Source: Septoria linicola (taxonomy: Eukaryota > Ascomycota > Dothideomycetes > Mycosphaerellales > Mycosphaerellaceae). Taken from it: a stretch of 64,000 nt of DNA. Positions 41,643-52,448 of the stretch are shown here, piece after piece. The translations under genes were made by a program, and so were the position numbers. Within the stretch, counting starts at the first letter, position 1. Each line of letters opens with the position of its first letter. The notes below the pieces were generated by a model. That model was not told the DNA's origin. It saw only the letters and a program-made list of their open reading frames with translations, and did not search any database. The stretch lies in contig CP099419.1 in assembly GCA_024114885.1 (NCBI GenBank), positions 2,418,001 to 2,482,000 of the forward strand, written 5' to 3'.

Positions 41643-44558
41643 ATGAAGCCCTTCAAGCCGCCGACCATGGTCAATCGGCCACAAACGGGGTTGGCAGCAT
41701 CATCACACTTCACGCAGCCACCTCCGGCCAAGAGACGACGCATTAGTGATGACGACGAAGATCCTGTGGCGACAACTGCTGCTGCAGCGAATGTCTTGAA
41801 GCCTGCACCATCCCAGGGGTTCCAAGCGCCCGCTGTTCGGACCCCTCTGGCACCAGTGTCCAATGGTGCGTCACAGTCGAGCCCCGGATCTGAGCAGGTA
41901 CCGGAGAACTATTTCGTTGTGGTATGGCGAAAGTTTACCACAAAGAAGAACAAGACCTGGGATGGTGATGGCGTCCTCTCTGTCAAAGGCACGCAAGCCA
42001 AATTGCAGAACATTGATGGCAAAGAATTTGGTCGCGGCGCATGCAAGTGTCCTTTGCTGGTAGGGTCTGAGCTGTCCATCTGTGGCCGCGAGATTGAGGT
42101 CGAATCCATGATCTCAAAAGAGGACTATGTGTCGGGGCGGGTCTTCCTGGGTAATGCAAAGGCCATTAAGAGTGCACCGACGCCATCGCTCAAGGAGATC
42201 AACGAAACAAAACGCGTCACCAACAAGGAGCAGGCGAAGTTTAAGAAACTCGCCTTGACCCAAAAGGAGACCTTCCTCAAACCGGCCATGTCAACCGCGG
42301 CCAGCAAAGCAGGCTTCAAGGCACCACTCATGCAAAACAACGTGTTGGCTTCAATCAGGAATGCTAGAGTTCCAACGCCGCGTCACAGCCTGGACACTCC
42401 GAACGCTCTTGTGATGAAGCGGCCGGATAGTGTACCCAAGGGCAGACAAATTGTTGATGTTGTGGTAGATCCGCTGCTCACCAAGTCTCTTCGCCCACAC
42501 CAACGTCAAGGCGTACAATTCCTCTACGAGTGCGTCATGGGAATGAAAGACTATGATGGCGAGGGCGCGATCTTGGCAGACGAGATGGGACTCGGGAAGA
42601 CACTGCAGACGATCACTCTCTTGTGGACCTTGCTGAAGCAGAACCCGATTGCGGATGATCCTCCCGTAATCAAGAAGGCTCTCATCGTGTGTCCAGTGTC
42701 CCTCGTGAAGAACTGGCACAAGGAGTTTCGAAAATGGCTCGGCAATGAGCGCGTAGGCGTCTACATGGTCGAGAACAACAAGATGCGACTCACCGATTTC
42801 TCGAAAGGCAAAGCGTATCAGGTGATGATTATTGGCTACGAGAAACTCACAAAGGTGCAGAAAGAACTTCAAGGTGCATCTGGCATCGACATCGTCATAT
42901 GTGACGAGGGCCACAGACTCAAAACGAGCACGAACAAAGCAGCGACCGCCATCAAGACACTGAGCACCGAGCGTCGAGTCATCCTGAGCGGCACACCAGT
43001 GCAGAACGACCTTGCCGAATTCCACACCATGGTCGACTTTGTCAATCCTAACATCTTGAGCAAATACACGACCTTCAAGCGAGAGTTCGAGACTCCAATC
43101 ATGAAATCACGGCAACCTGGAGCGGCGGACAATGACCTTGAAAAGGGCGAAGCGCGTAGCGCAGAGCTGGCCGAACTGACTGGCAAATTCATTCTACGGC
43201 GAACGGCAGAAATTCTCGAAAAGTATCTGCCGCCCAAAACCGAATATGTTGTGTTCTGCAGGCCGACAACAATTCAAGCTCAGATATATCGTCACATAAT
43301 CAGCTCTCGGGCGTTCGCGACCGCTTTGAGTACGCCGACTGTTGGCCTTGAGCTGATCATGATTTTGAAGAAGTTGTGTAATCATCCTCCTCTATTGCAG
43401 AGAACGAACGATAAGGGTGAAGAGATCAAGCGTCGTGACTTGATGGACGGCATACCTAAGAGACTGCTGAACATTCCGGGCACGAGCGCAAAGCTGCAAG
43501 TGCTTGACGAGTTGCTGGTCAAGATCAGGAACGAGACTGACGACAAAGTCGTCCTAGTCAGCAATTACACCTCTACTATGGATGTGCTGGCCAACCTGAT
43601 TACATCGCTCGGCATGAGCTATCTTCGTTTAGATGGAGGTGTGCCTCAAGCGAAGCGACAAGACATGGTTGATCGGTTCAACAGATCGCCGCAGAGCAAC
43701 TCGTTCGTCTTCCTGCTGTCAGCGAAGGCGGGAGGGACGGGGTTGAACCTCATCGGTGCTTCCAGACTAATCATGTACGATCTTGACTGGAATCCAGCTC
43801 TCGATCTGCAAGCCATGGCTCGTATTCACCGAGACGGTCAGAAGAAGCCATGTTACATTTATCGCCTCGTCACGCAAGGTGCCATGGACGAGAAGATCTT
43901 CCAACGGCAGGTTACCAAGACTGGGCTCGCAGACAGCATTGTGGATGGCAAGGCTGCAGCTAGCGGCTTTTCGACAGCAGAGCTACGCGATCTTTTCTCG
44001 CTCGACGAGGAGGACGACTGTCAGACCCACCGGCTCTTAGGCTGTACGTGCGAATGCAATGGCTTGCCGGTCTCCGAAGCAGTCGAGCAGAAGATCGTTG
44101 AGCACGTCGGCAGGAACGATCTTGCAAAGCTTGACAGCGGTCCAATCGAGGTTCTCCACCTGGAAGACAGCGACCAGGAAGAAGCTTTCCTTTCCAAAAA
44201 GTGCACCACGACTCTGGCCAACGTTGATCGTGATGCTCAAGAGGCCGAGCTGAAGCGCAAATCAAAGGAGAACCGCGACTCCACCGGTAAAGCTAAGATG
44301 CTCAGTCTGATGCAATACACGCATTTCGACACATCACTGGCCACGAGAGAGAGCGTGCCAGGGCAGAACAAGAACGAAGCTGGCGACGATGATGACGATG
44401 AAGTCTCGGACGTCAGTCCTGTTGATACAGCAATCGAAGACACGGCTCTGCGCAACGTCATTCGGGATACTGGGCGCAGAATCGGTTTCGTGATGACCAA
44501 GATGGGCACTTCACGTATTGATGAGGAGAGCAAGGACGACATCGTGATGGATGAGTGA
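41643..44558 (+). CDS. RDH54: DNA repair and recombination translocase RDH54/TID1 (RAD54B), Snf2 family
   Basis: Single exon, 971 aa from ATG at 41643 (MKPFKPPTM). A basic NLS-like PPAKRRRISDDDED lies at about 27-40. A DUF2439-type region, NYFVVVWRKFTTKKNKTWDG (about 89-108), distinguishes the RDH54/RAD54B group from RAD54. Snf2 helicase motifs follow: LRPHQRQGVQFLYE, Walker A DEMGLGKTLQT (about 313-323), DEGH (421-424), SGTPVQNDL (449-457), then LRLDGGVPQAKRQDMVDRF, SAKAGGTGLNLIGASRLI and QAMARIHRDGQKKPCYIYRL. The protein removes Rad51/Dmc1 from double-stranded DNA and acts in meiotic and mitotic recombination. The C-terminus is acidic (EAGDDDDDEVSDVS). Confidence 0.95.
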   Translation: MKPFKPPTMVNRPQTGLAASSHFTQPPPAKRRRISDDDEDPVATTAAAANVLKPAPSQGFQAPAVRTPLAPVSNGASQSSPGSEQVPENYFVVVWRKFTTKKNKTWDGDGVLSVKGTQAKLQNIDGKEFGRGACKCPLLVGSELSICGREIEVESMISKEDYVSGRVFLGNAKAIKSAPTPSLKEINETKRVTNKEQAKFKKLALTQKETFLKPAMSTAASKAGFKAPLMQNNVLASIRNARVPTPRHSLDTPNALVMKRPDSVPKGRQIVDVVVDPLLTKSLRPHQRQGVQFLYECVMGMKDYDGEGAILADEMGLGKTLQTITLLWTLLKQNPIADDPPVIKKALIVCPVSLVKNWHKEFRKWLGNERVGVYMVENNKMRLTDFSKGKAYQVMIIGYEKLTKVQKELQGASGIDIVICDEGHRLKTSTNKAATAIKTLSTERRVILSGTPVQNDLAEFHTMVDFVNPNILSKYTTFKREFETPIMKSRQPGAADNDLEKGEARSAELAELTGKFILRRTAEILEKYLPPKTEYVVFCRPTTIQAQIYRHIISSRAFATALSTPTVGLELIMILKKLCNHPPLLQRTNDKGEEIKRRDLMDGIPKRLLNIPGTSAKLQVLDELLVKIRNETDDKVVLVSNYTSTMDVLANLITSLGMSYLRLDGGVPQAKRQDMVDRFNRSPQSNSFVFLLSAKAGGTGLNLIGASRLIMYDLDWNPALDLQAMARIHRDGQKKPCYIYRLVTQGAMDEKIFQRQVTKTGLADSIVDGKAAASGFSTAELRDLFSLDEEDDCQTHRLLGCTCECNGLPVSEAVEQKIVEHVGRNDLAKLDSGPIEVLHLEDSDQEEAFLSKKCTTTLANVDRDAQEAELKRKSKENRDSTGKAKMLSLMQYTHFDTSLATRESVPGQNKNEAGDDDDDEVSDVSPVDTAIEDTALRNVIRDTGRRIGFVMTKMGTSRIDEESKDDIVMDE

Positions 44559-44913
44559 ATGAGATGAGAGACGAGGCATGATCACGAAGTTTCTGGCATC
44601 AAAAAGTAATGGCTGTTCACGCTGATGATGACTGGCTGGCGAATAAATGTATGATAGATGTGAACATAGATGTATAGATGCATGCATGCAGCAAGAAAGA
44701 CGATGTATACAATAATGTATAGATGCATACAGCAAGAGGTACATATGACAGAAGGAAAATGACGGCAAGTGGAGAGAGAGAGGTATCAGTTGAATGTCAA
44801 ATTTTCGATGCTGCTATCGATTCTGCCTTATGTTCTGGCAGCTCTTCACAGCTAGTCCCCACCATTGACGACCTCCACTGTGCTGTCTGCCTCATGCGAC
44901 CGCAACCACGAGC
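44559..44913. other. Convergent intergenic region with short direct repeats
   Basis: 355 bp of 3' flanking sequence. A direct repeat, ATGTATAGATGCAT followed by a GCAAG block, occurs at 44670-44695 and 44715-44736 within a run of TGTATA/GATGCA words. UGUA-type words are recognition sites for Puf-family RNA-binding proteins, so a 3' UTR role for RDH54 is possible but unproven. Confidence 0.5.
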
Positions 44914-45945
44914 CTACTCTCCTCGGAATCCGTTTGAACCACAGTCCAGGCCGAACCTTGGCCCATCCTCACTAGGAAACTCCTCCCTCAACTTGTGCTG
45001 TATTTTCTTGCACCACTTGTTCGCTATCCACTCTTGTGCGTAAAAGAGCCGCTCCTCTACTCTGAACTCCAGCAGGTTCACAGCCGTCATGCTGTATTCG
45101 ACGTCGTAATGTTGACCCCATGGGAGACGTCTCTGGCCGGTGACGGTCTTTCCCTTGTTACTCGTCTCCAGCCTGTTATGCACAGCTTGGGCCCATGGCC
45201 TGAGCGCTTCAGCGAGCTGCTCTGCTCCTCGACCGGGGCCAGCAGGTCGCTCCAGCCACGCATAAAAGCGTAGTCTCAAGTGCTCCAGATTGTCTGCGCC
45301 AGCCAGATGTGAAGCTAGTGGCCCCAGTTCCTTCCATGGTCCATTTGGTTTGGACCAGGTGACTTCGACTTCTTTCAAAGCGTCGAGACTCACTGCTCGC
45401 ATTTCTTCTCTCCAGTTGTCTCCGCAGACGATGATCTTGGTAGCGCCGGCGACGATTGTGCTGACTTCTTTTCGCGTTCGGCGGTCTAGTTGGAGAAGAC
45501 CGGAGCGTAGATCGATCTTGCCATCGAACTGTATTTGCACTCTTTCGGCCTCCGGCACGACGAGAGCGTAGTGGTAGATGGTGTTGCGCAGCTCGGGTGG
45601 AAGCGAGTTCCAGCCGGCGCCAGCTTGATCTGAGGCTGGGTGACGCCGAGCGGTGGTCTGCTGAACAGATTTGCTCAGAGCGCGATCGCGAGCTCTCATC
45701 TTCATGAGGTTCTGTCGAGCCTGGACTGAAAGCACTGCAAGGCGTCTGTTGCGCCAAATGCTTGAAGTGTCGATGTGTTGCGTTGGCTGCTTGTTCTTGT
45801 CTGTTGACCTGCCGGCCTTGGTGATCTTGTGGTGGGCTGCGGCCTTTGTCAAGCTTGCCATGTTGCGGCTCCTTGTTGAGTGCTTGTTCATGGTTGATGA
45901 GCTGCTGATTTTGGCAGTCTTTTCTTGGTTTGCAACCTTTGCCAT
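44914..45945 (-). CDS. F-box-like / 2EXR-type protein of unknown function
   Basis: Single exon, 343 aa, ATG at 45945. Residues 1-105 are basic and Ser/Thr/Lys-rich. At about 110-128 there is GWNSLPPELRNTIYHYAL, the short F-box-like helix found in a very large family of filamentous-ascomycete proteins; the rest has the usual pattern (LLQLDRRTRKEVSTI, ATKIIVCGDNW, NLEHLRLRFYAW). In these proteins the F-box-like part may bind Skp1, but targets are unknown. Converges on RDH54 and diverges from MHR1. Confidence 0.75.
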   Translation of the reverse strand: MAKVANQEKTAKISSSSTMNKHSTRSRNMASLTKAAAHHKITKAGRSTDKNKQPTQHIDTSSIWRNRRLAVLSVQARQNLMKMRARDRALSKSVQQTTARRHPASDQAGAGWNSLPPELRNTIYHYALVVPEAERVQIQFDGKIDLRSGLLQLDRRTRKEVSTIVAGATKIIVCGDNWREEMRAVSLDALKEVEVTWSKPNGPWKELGPLASHLAGADNLEHLRLRFYAWLERPAGPGRGAEQLAEALRPWAQAVHNRLETSNKGKTVTGQRRLPWGQHYDVEYSMTAVNLLEFRVEERLFYAQEWIANKWCKKIQHKLREEFPSEDGPRFGLDCGSNGFRGE

Positions 45946-46784
45946 CTTGAAGATGCGGTGAACTTGGTCTTGTACTGTGTAGTAGTGGTTGATTATTTGC
46001 GTTCTGCTAGTGCTGCACGCTTGTGACTTGACTTAATGTTTGTGTATGTTCTGAATGTAGTGTAAAGGTGTATCGGAAATGCAGGATAGCAAGCGGGTTA
46101 TAACGTATTGCGGCAGGCACTGTCCTCATTTTTCTGTCCTCAATACCAGACATATGGACGACTCAAAAATAGCCTTTGCACAAGCATCAGGACAAGCTTT
46201 GGCTGTCTACCAGATTCTGTTGTACGGTCACCTAGAACGTTATTATCTATCCTCATCGGCCTCACCTCGTATGTCAGTAAAGACGTGTAAGTACTTGTGA
46301 TATGGGCTCATGATATGGGCTTATGATATGAAAGCTGCCATGATGGTCGAAGGCTTTTGCGGACACGAGCTTTGCATGGTGTATATGATACGTTACGAGT
46401 CGCATGCTCCGTAGACCCAATGTTCGTGCTTCAAGCATACCTTAATGGAGCTGATCTGAAGTGAGATAGAACTCAAGGAGCCTTGGAGGGTCTTGACTGT
46501 TTCTCGATTTGGTGCACGTCCTTTCTTGCCATATTGGCCGTCTTCAAAGTCTGAATCGTCATTGCCTACTATGGGCTTCCAATGCTGATGATGTTGTGGT
46601 CCACGTTGATGGCTTGGATAGAGATTGTGGTGGAGTTAGTTAGGCAGAGGCGAGAGTGTGTTTGCGGAGCGTCGGGGATGCCCTTGACCAAGTCCGACCA
46701 TCGAACATCACATCGCATGCAGCATTGGATGCAATGCATCATCACCGATAACGCTTTCGTATCTGTCACTCAGGAGCCTCTAAG
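45946..46784. promoter_or_regulatory. Divergent intergenic region, F-box-like gene / MHR1
   Basis: 839 bp between divergent starts. Two adjacent copies of a TGATATGGGCT word lie near 46299-46325. Frames here (for example 46079-46300) are short and featureless. Confidence 0.55.
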
Positions 46785-48392
46785 ATGCAGAAGAGCACAC
46801 GAGCGGCGCGCATGCTGCCTCCGGGCCATGGACAGACCATCTACGCGTACTGCAACATCCGCACAAATCAGGTCCTCTACTCTCTGGAACGGACACTTCG
46901 AGTATGTCTGGCCCCTCCTCCTCCTCCTACATATACATGATCTAACGATGTCTTCCAGCAATCACATCTCACGCAGCTCGCCGACGTGGGCGCCAACAAC
47001 AACCCGCCCAAACTGCGCAAGGACATCTGGCGACCACTCTTCACCGTGTCGCTGCCCGACCAACGACAAGGACTGGACGTCTTCAAGAGCCTGCGCGAAT
47101 ACCGGATGCTGCACGAGACGAATTGGGAGCTGACGAAAGAGATTACCACGCCCTACACCGAGAAGCAGATCGAGGCCCTCAAGAAGAAGCTAGAAGACCG
47201 TGGCGGAAGCAAGAAGGAGACCGTCTTCGATGTCATCAAGCGCCAGAAGCAGAAGATGCGCGTCAAGATGGTCATGGACCAAAAGGCAAACAGCGTCGCC
47301 GATTTGGCTGCCATTCTGTTGAGACAGGAGGAAAAGGGCATTTCGTTGGTCGATCTCAAGGCGGAATCGGTACAGCAGAGGAAAGAGCAAGTGGTTGCTG
47401 AGATTGAAGAATTGGCACGCGCATTTACCCGTGGTGGGACTGAGGCGCTGGACAAGAAGATTGCAGAGCTCAAGGAGGAGGCAGAGTCCGCATCCGCAAA
47501 GAGCAAAGATAAAAGCAACAAAGTGAAGCAGAGGAAGGAGGAGCACCAAAAGGCGAAGAAGTCTCTCGAAGCGCTGGGTCAAGTCAAGCTGCAGAGAAGG
47601 AAGATGCTGTACGCTGCACAAGCCGTGAAAGAGGCGAAGGAGACGGCGGCACAAGAAAGCGCCGCACAAGGTCCCCCATCCGAAACATCTCCCTCCGCGG
47701 ATGCCACCGAAAACACAACGCCGCCGACTTCAGAGGTTGACTACAGGCAATACATTCAGCCTTATCCGACGAAACTCGACCCCGTCCGTGCAGCCCAGGA
47801 AGGTCTCGCTGTCAGCAAGAGAAGTCAGGCGCAACAAGCACAAAAGGAAGAGATCAAGCTTGCGCGAACCCCTATATTCAACAACGATGGCGTTGCGATC
47901 AAGTGGGCCAACTCGTTAGATGCCGAGTACGCAGAAATGTGGCCCAAGGCTGTCCTGCACGAGAACATGGGCTTTGTGAGAAACGCCGCACCAGTGCCAG
48001 ATCAGCCCATCGCAGAGCAGATTTCAGACTTCAAGGCGCAGCAATGGAAGACGCGGCCGGCAAACTGGGATGCTGCGCAGAACGGACAGCAGGAAGAGGC
48101 TATTGAGCCTGTGGCAGAGGGCGAGTCAGTCGTTGAGACCGAGACGGCGGAAACAGCCCAAGCACAAGACCGTGCGGCTGTGCTCGCAGACGTGAAGAGA
48201 CAGATTCTGGACGATGTGAGATACAAGGTCGGGAAACCTGTGTGGGTGTGGCAGCGAGGCCTTGCGATGAGAGAAAAGAGAGAACGACGACTACAGGGGC
48301 GGAAGGCGACGGCACAACCGACTGGCGGCGAGACACAGATCGATGCGACTCCTGCCGAGCCTACGAGTGCGGAAAACGCACCGACGCTGTAG
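46785..48392 (+). CDS. MHR1: Mitochondrial recombination protein / mitoribosomal protein mL67
   Basis: Two exons, 46785-46901 and 46959-48392, with a 57-bp intron (branch site CTAAC), give 516 aa. The first exon encodes the conserved start of the Mhr1 domain, GHGQTIYAYCNIRTNQVLYS, and exon 2 continues with PPKLRKDIWRPLFTVSLP and LREYRMLHETNWE. Mhr1 pairs homologous DNA in yeast mtDNA recombination and is also the mitoribosomal protein mL67. Yeast Mhr1 is about 226 aa; this filamentous form has a long Lys/Glu/Ala-rich coiled-coil insertion (about 110-260) and a distinct C-terminal block (TPIFNNDGVAIKWANSLDAE, KVGKPVWVWQRGLAMREKRE). The initial ATG is needed for the domain start. Confidence 0.92.
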
Positions 48393-48527
48393 TTGAACGC
48401 AATCTGTACCACATATGTATGCTACATGACGAGTTGGCAGGAATGTCTCTGTGGTTCCTGGCCGCGAGCAAAGCAATATATCCGTTCCAGAAGGCTGAGA
48501 AGAGCACTGCCCTCGACCGCGTGTCAA
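48393..48527. other. Short convergent gap, 135 bp
   Basis: Stop codons of MHR1 and the coiled-coil gene are 135 bp apart, so their 3' UTRs probably overlap as antisense transcripts. Confidence 0.6.
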
Positions 48528-49448
48528 TCAGCCAGTCGCCTGCCGTCCCCAGACGCTCTCAAGATGGTACACGGGGCCGTCATCTCGCTGCTCACAGTCG
48601 CGAACAGTCTTGACTCTCGCCTCCAGCTCCCGACTCTGCTGCTCAAGTCGTCGATCAACCACAGCAACAGACTCATCCTCCTGGGCCATCTCCTCATCAT
48701 GCACGCCGGACCTTCTCCTAACCTCCAATCTCAACCGATCACGCTCCTTGCGAAGCGTTGAAAGTTCCAATCGGTATTGCCGATGAACCTGCTGGATCTC
48801 AACCTCATGCTTGGCTTTGGTCATCCAGTCTCGATCGTATCGCGCAGCTTGAGAATTGCGAGCTTGGACCGCTGATCCCAGGTCTCGCTGTGTAGCTTCG
48901 AGTTGTATCTGAAGATGAGCGATCTCGGCTTGTTTTTGATGGAACTCGAGTTGGAGGCTAGCGACTAGTCTTGCGTGGTCTTGGGATAGTCTTCTCGACC
49001 AGCTGCGCTCAGACCGCGAGGTGTTCGTTCTGTCTCCGAGATATGGCTGCGTTGCATGGCTTAGGGTGTTCAATGACTGCGCGTGGCGGAGAGCACGCGC
49101 GATGGGATGTGGTCTGATTGCATGATGGTGAGGTTGCTGCACTGGCTGTTGAGCGTTGTACATGCCGTTTGGTCTTGCTGGCAGATTGTAGAACGGCGGC
49201 TGGTGAAGTGATGGCGATGTCGCTGCTGGCATTTGGTGCTTACCGCGGTGCTCGCCACGGTAGTACGGGCTGTCTGGCGAGAATGTAGGGAGATCGCTTC
49301 CATTCTGCTGCTCGGCAACCTCGATCGACAGGAAGTCTGGTTGTGGTCGCCCAGGCGGGTGCTGTGAGGGCACAGGAATTGTCCAGTCGTTCGGCATTGC
49401 GATCTGTGTCTGCCTAGATAAGCGTCTGTCTCCTTCACCGAGATCCAT
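48528..49448 (-). CDS. Coiled-coil protein of unknown function
   Basis: Single exon, 306 aa, ATG at 49448. Residues 1-150 are disordered and rich in Pro, Gln and His (PVQQPHHHAIRPHPIAR). About 155-290 form a coiled coil with heptad-like Leu/Ile spacing (LVASLQLEFHQKQAEIAHLQ, LSTLRKERDRLRLEVRRR, RRLEQQSRELEARVKTVRD). No catalytic motif, signal peptide or membrane segment. Such proteins may be cytoskeletal or septal scaffolds, but nothing specific can be said. Confidence 0.7.
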   Translation of the reverse strand: MDLGEGDRRLSRQTQIAMPNDWTIPVPSQHPPGRPQPDFLSIEVAEQQNGSDLPTFSPDSPYYRGEHRGKHQMPAATSPSLHQPPFYNLPARPNGMYNAQQPVQQPHHHAIRPHPIARALRHAQSLNTLSHATQPYLGDRTNTSRSERSWSRRLSQDHARLVASLQLEFHQKQAEIAHLQIQLEATQRDLGSAVQARNSQAARYDRDWMTKAKHEVEIQQVHRQYRLELSTLRKERDRLRLEVRRRSGVHDEEMAQEDESVAVVDRRLEQQSRELEARVKTVRDCEQRDDGPVYHLESVWGRQATG

Positions 49449-49754
49449 GAAGTTAGCTTGCTCAAGCTTGATTACTTGTATACAAGCGCGTTATATATAT
49501 GTACATCAGACCAGAAAGTGACTTGTTGTCATGGGCGATCCCATCTTCGCGAACAGAATGTATGCAGGTCGTCACTTCTGGTGCGCGCCATTCACGAGAA
49601 CGAATCACGAAGTGGCCACGTACAGATTCCAGACTACAATGTGATTACTGGCGACTGACGCGGCTTATCGCTCGAATCTTGATGTCGCCTAGTGAGTGAT
49701 GTTATCCTTGGCATGGCTTCTTGGAGAACAGTCCACGAATTCTTGTACTGATGG

Positions 49755-50725
49755 CTAGACAACGAAAGAGGCATACTTTCGCAGCAGTCGGCCTGTCGGA
49801 TCGTCCCCTTCGACATGAGCCCATGCTCCAGCCATATGAATGACAAAATCGCCCTTCTGCCACTCCCGTCCATCTTCGTGGCATTTGATCTCGGGCGGAA
49901 ATGCATTCATTTCATACTGCTTGACGAAAGTGCCTTTCCTATTGATGTTGTTCGTGTCTTCTTTGACCATGTCCTGCAGTAAGGTCAGCACAATTAGCAC
50001 TACGGCAAGCATATAGAGTGGCACTGTACCCCCAGACAATCTTGCAAACTTCTCTTCCCTGATTCCGGTGTCTCGATTTCACCTTGCCGCCACATTTCTC
50101 GTATCCAGTCAAGAGACCATTGTGTGGTTCGGACGAGCAGACTCCCGCTGTTCATAGGAAAGCAATCTGGAGTCATGATGATATCGATTTCGGATCTGTG
50201 AGCCTTGTTCTCGATCCTTGCAAGCGCTCCGTCGACAACATTCTCGAGTGTAATTGAGGAGTTTGTGATGATTAGATCATAATCAGTCCACCAGATCCAT
50301 TCATAATCATTTTCGCCCCTCAATTTGGCTTTGATGATCTTTTCCATTGAGGTTAGTCGATCCCAGTCCTTCCCGTACTTGTCGTTCCTCTCGAAGTCCC
50401 AGACAATGTCGTAAGACTGCTTAGCAGCATACAGATTCTTGTTACTGATGACAAGCCAGTCGTAGCTCGTTTCTCGATCTGACATTGAGCCCATGACGAA
50501 CTTTGGTCTTGTGGTCGTCGTGAGTGATGTAGGCCTGCATGTCATTGTCGCATCCGCCGGTGCATCTTTAGGTGACACGTAGTGAAAGACATCCTCAACA
50601 TCCTTGATTTCTGAAATATCGACCGCAACAGACCTGGCGCCAAAGTGGTAAGCAGTGAAAGCCTGAAGTATGAATGCCGTAATGAGTATAAGACGGCCAC
50701 GATCTATCGTTCCCATGCGAGTCAT
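49755..50725 (-). CDS. GT34 alpha-galactosyl/mannosyltransferase (Gma12/Mnn10 family)
   Basis: Two exons, 50725-50030 and 49973-49755, with a 56-bp intron, give 304 aa. The splice gives ...KRSLQDCLG|DMVKEDTNNINRKG. Residues about 10-28 (GRLILITAFILQAFTAYHF) form a signal anchor. GT34 features are visible: YDIVWDFERND, LRGENDYEWIWWTDYDLIIT with the DxD motif (DYD), IIMTPDCFPMNSGSLLVRTT, YEMNAFPPEIKCHEDGREW and WQKGDFVIHMAGAWAHVEG. The family adds galactose or mannose to glycans in the Golgi. A second ATG three codons downstream is an alternative start. The protein is near full length for short fungal GT34 members. Confidence 0.9.
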
Positions 50726-52448
50726 GTCGACACCTTGATCCGCTTCGAAACAAAGAGCAGTCGACGTTCAATATCAGGCAATGTGCTAAACCGGGAGGGA
50801 GACGTTGCTTAGCGATGAGTAGTACCGACGAGATCCAGAACGAGTCGCGGCATGCATTGCGGAACCACTGCATGAGCAGATGTCCAATAATGTAATGGCC
50901 CGCTTGCAGCCTCATCTCTAGAATAGTTCTACCGCTTGTGGCGGCACTCACTTCTCGTAGTGAGAAGTGGCTTCTCGCGAGGGCACTCTGCGGAGTGGCA
51001 TTCATGCGTACAGCAACCTGTACATATGCTCTGGGCGAGAAATAAATGCTCGAGACGCGATCGTGTTTAGCATTGGTCGATCACGCATATGTAAAGGACT
51101 CACCCGACCGACGCGATCAGAGCTGAAAGGGAAGCGGGCAAAGTTCCATGGTGCTCGAATACGCCAGTCCAAACCTCCTCGTCTTGGCTCGAACCATGCG
51201 TGCCACGTCGCACGCGAGATTCAAATTATATATCTGTTCATGGTGCGAGGCTGCGATGATGCTAGCTGACATTCCGGTGATTAGGATACACGCTTGCTTT
51301 TACGACAGATGTCGCAGGCTCCGCAGCGAAACCGTTCCATCTGGGTCTTCTCAGTGCGATACCCCATGATGGCACTTTGTGCGCCCGGAGTCGGCATGTA
51401 TTGACCTCTGCTCTCAATCGTGTGGCTGCGACGAGGAAAGGGCTTTCTTGCGACGGACTTGATCGCCTCCACGATCATAATGGTATCGTCCAGAGTAGTG
51501 CCAAGCCGGCGATATCGGATGGCCTCACTGCTTCACATTCTCGAAGTCGCGACTCCTTGACATACTTCAACGGGAGCTTACACCTTACACGATTGTCAAG
51601 GCTGGACATAATAGACTTCAACGCAAGAGCAAACACCAAGCTTGGGCAGCTTCAGTGCAGTAATTGTGTGACAACGCCACTCGGAGAGCCGTCATCGTTG
51701 CAGATGAGACGGCTGAGGGCAAGTCGCTACCTTCGTGAGATCGCAATACATTAATTATCGTGATTGCTTACCTTCGCTAGCCTTTCGTCCGCTGTAGACA
51801 CGCCACAGACCTGAATGAGAGCCACCTCTCCCGGTCAATATTCCGAAGCAAGAGCGACTCCTTGAAAGCGCAGTATTCGCAGATTAAATCAGTCGTGCCC
51901 GACCAAAATCCACTGCTCCAAAGTCGGCGGTATCGACTGTGCTATCCAGAGCGCGACTTCAAGACCCGTGCTGCAGAGTTGTGAGCCGAATCGATAGTGG
52001 TCGCGGAAGATGCCTGAGATGTTCACTCATGCGGCTGACATATGCCGCGGTGCGGCATATAGCCTTCCTCAATCACTGACCAGTGATGCATAGAAGTCGA
52101 TGCATCCTGTCGCCGACGTTTCGTATCACACGTGTGCACGATAGGCTCATAGCCGTGTCAGATCGCATTAAAGACTTGCTCACGCTACCGGATCTAGCCA
52201 TGGTCGCTATGTCGCCCTAAGAACTATATCACACTGATCTGCAGATCCCAAAAAGCTTACTTCATGGCTTTAATACTCCTCCGAGGTACTGTAATAGACA
52301 TAGCACCCATCATCAAGAATCATGAAGAGCCTTAGAGTAGTTATGCCTTTACTACAATGAGCATCTAGCATCCTCACTCAAACAACAACGAAGTACTCCT
52401 ACCCCAGCAACAACAGACCGACAGCCACAGATAGCAACAGAAGACAAT
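50726..52448. other. Long intergenic region, 1.7 kb
   Basis: No supported gene. A minus-strand fragment at about 51281-51400 reads RCGACDICRKSKR, resembling the first half of a Zn(II)2Cys6 binuclear cluster, but the second cysteine triplet is missing and a stop follows. The rest is unremarkable and not RIP-mutated. Confidence 0.55.

Noticed and set aside
42351..43025. 224-codon minus-strand frame inside RDH54
   Set aside because: Antisense shadow of the Snf2 domain; no independent features.
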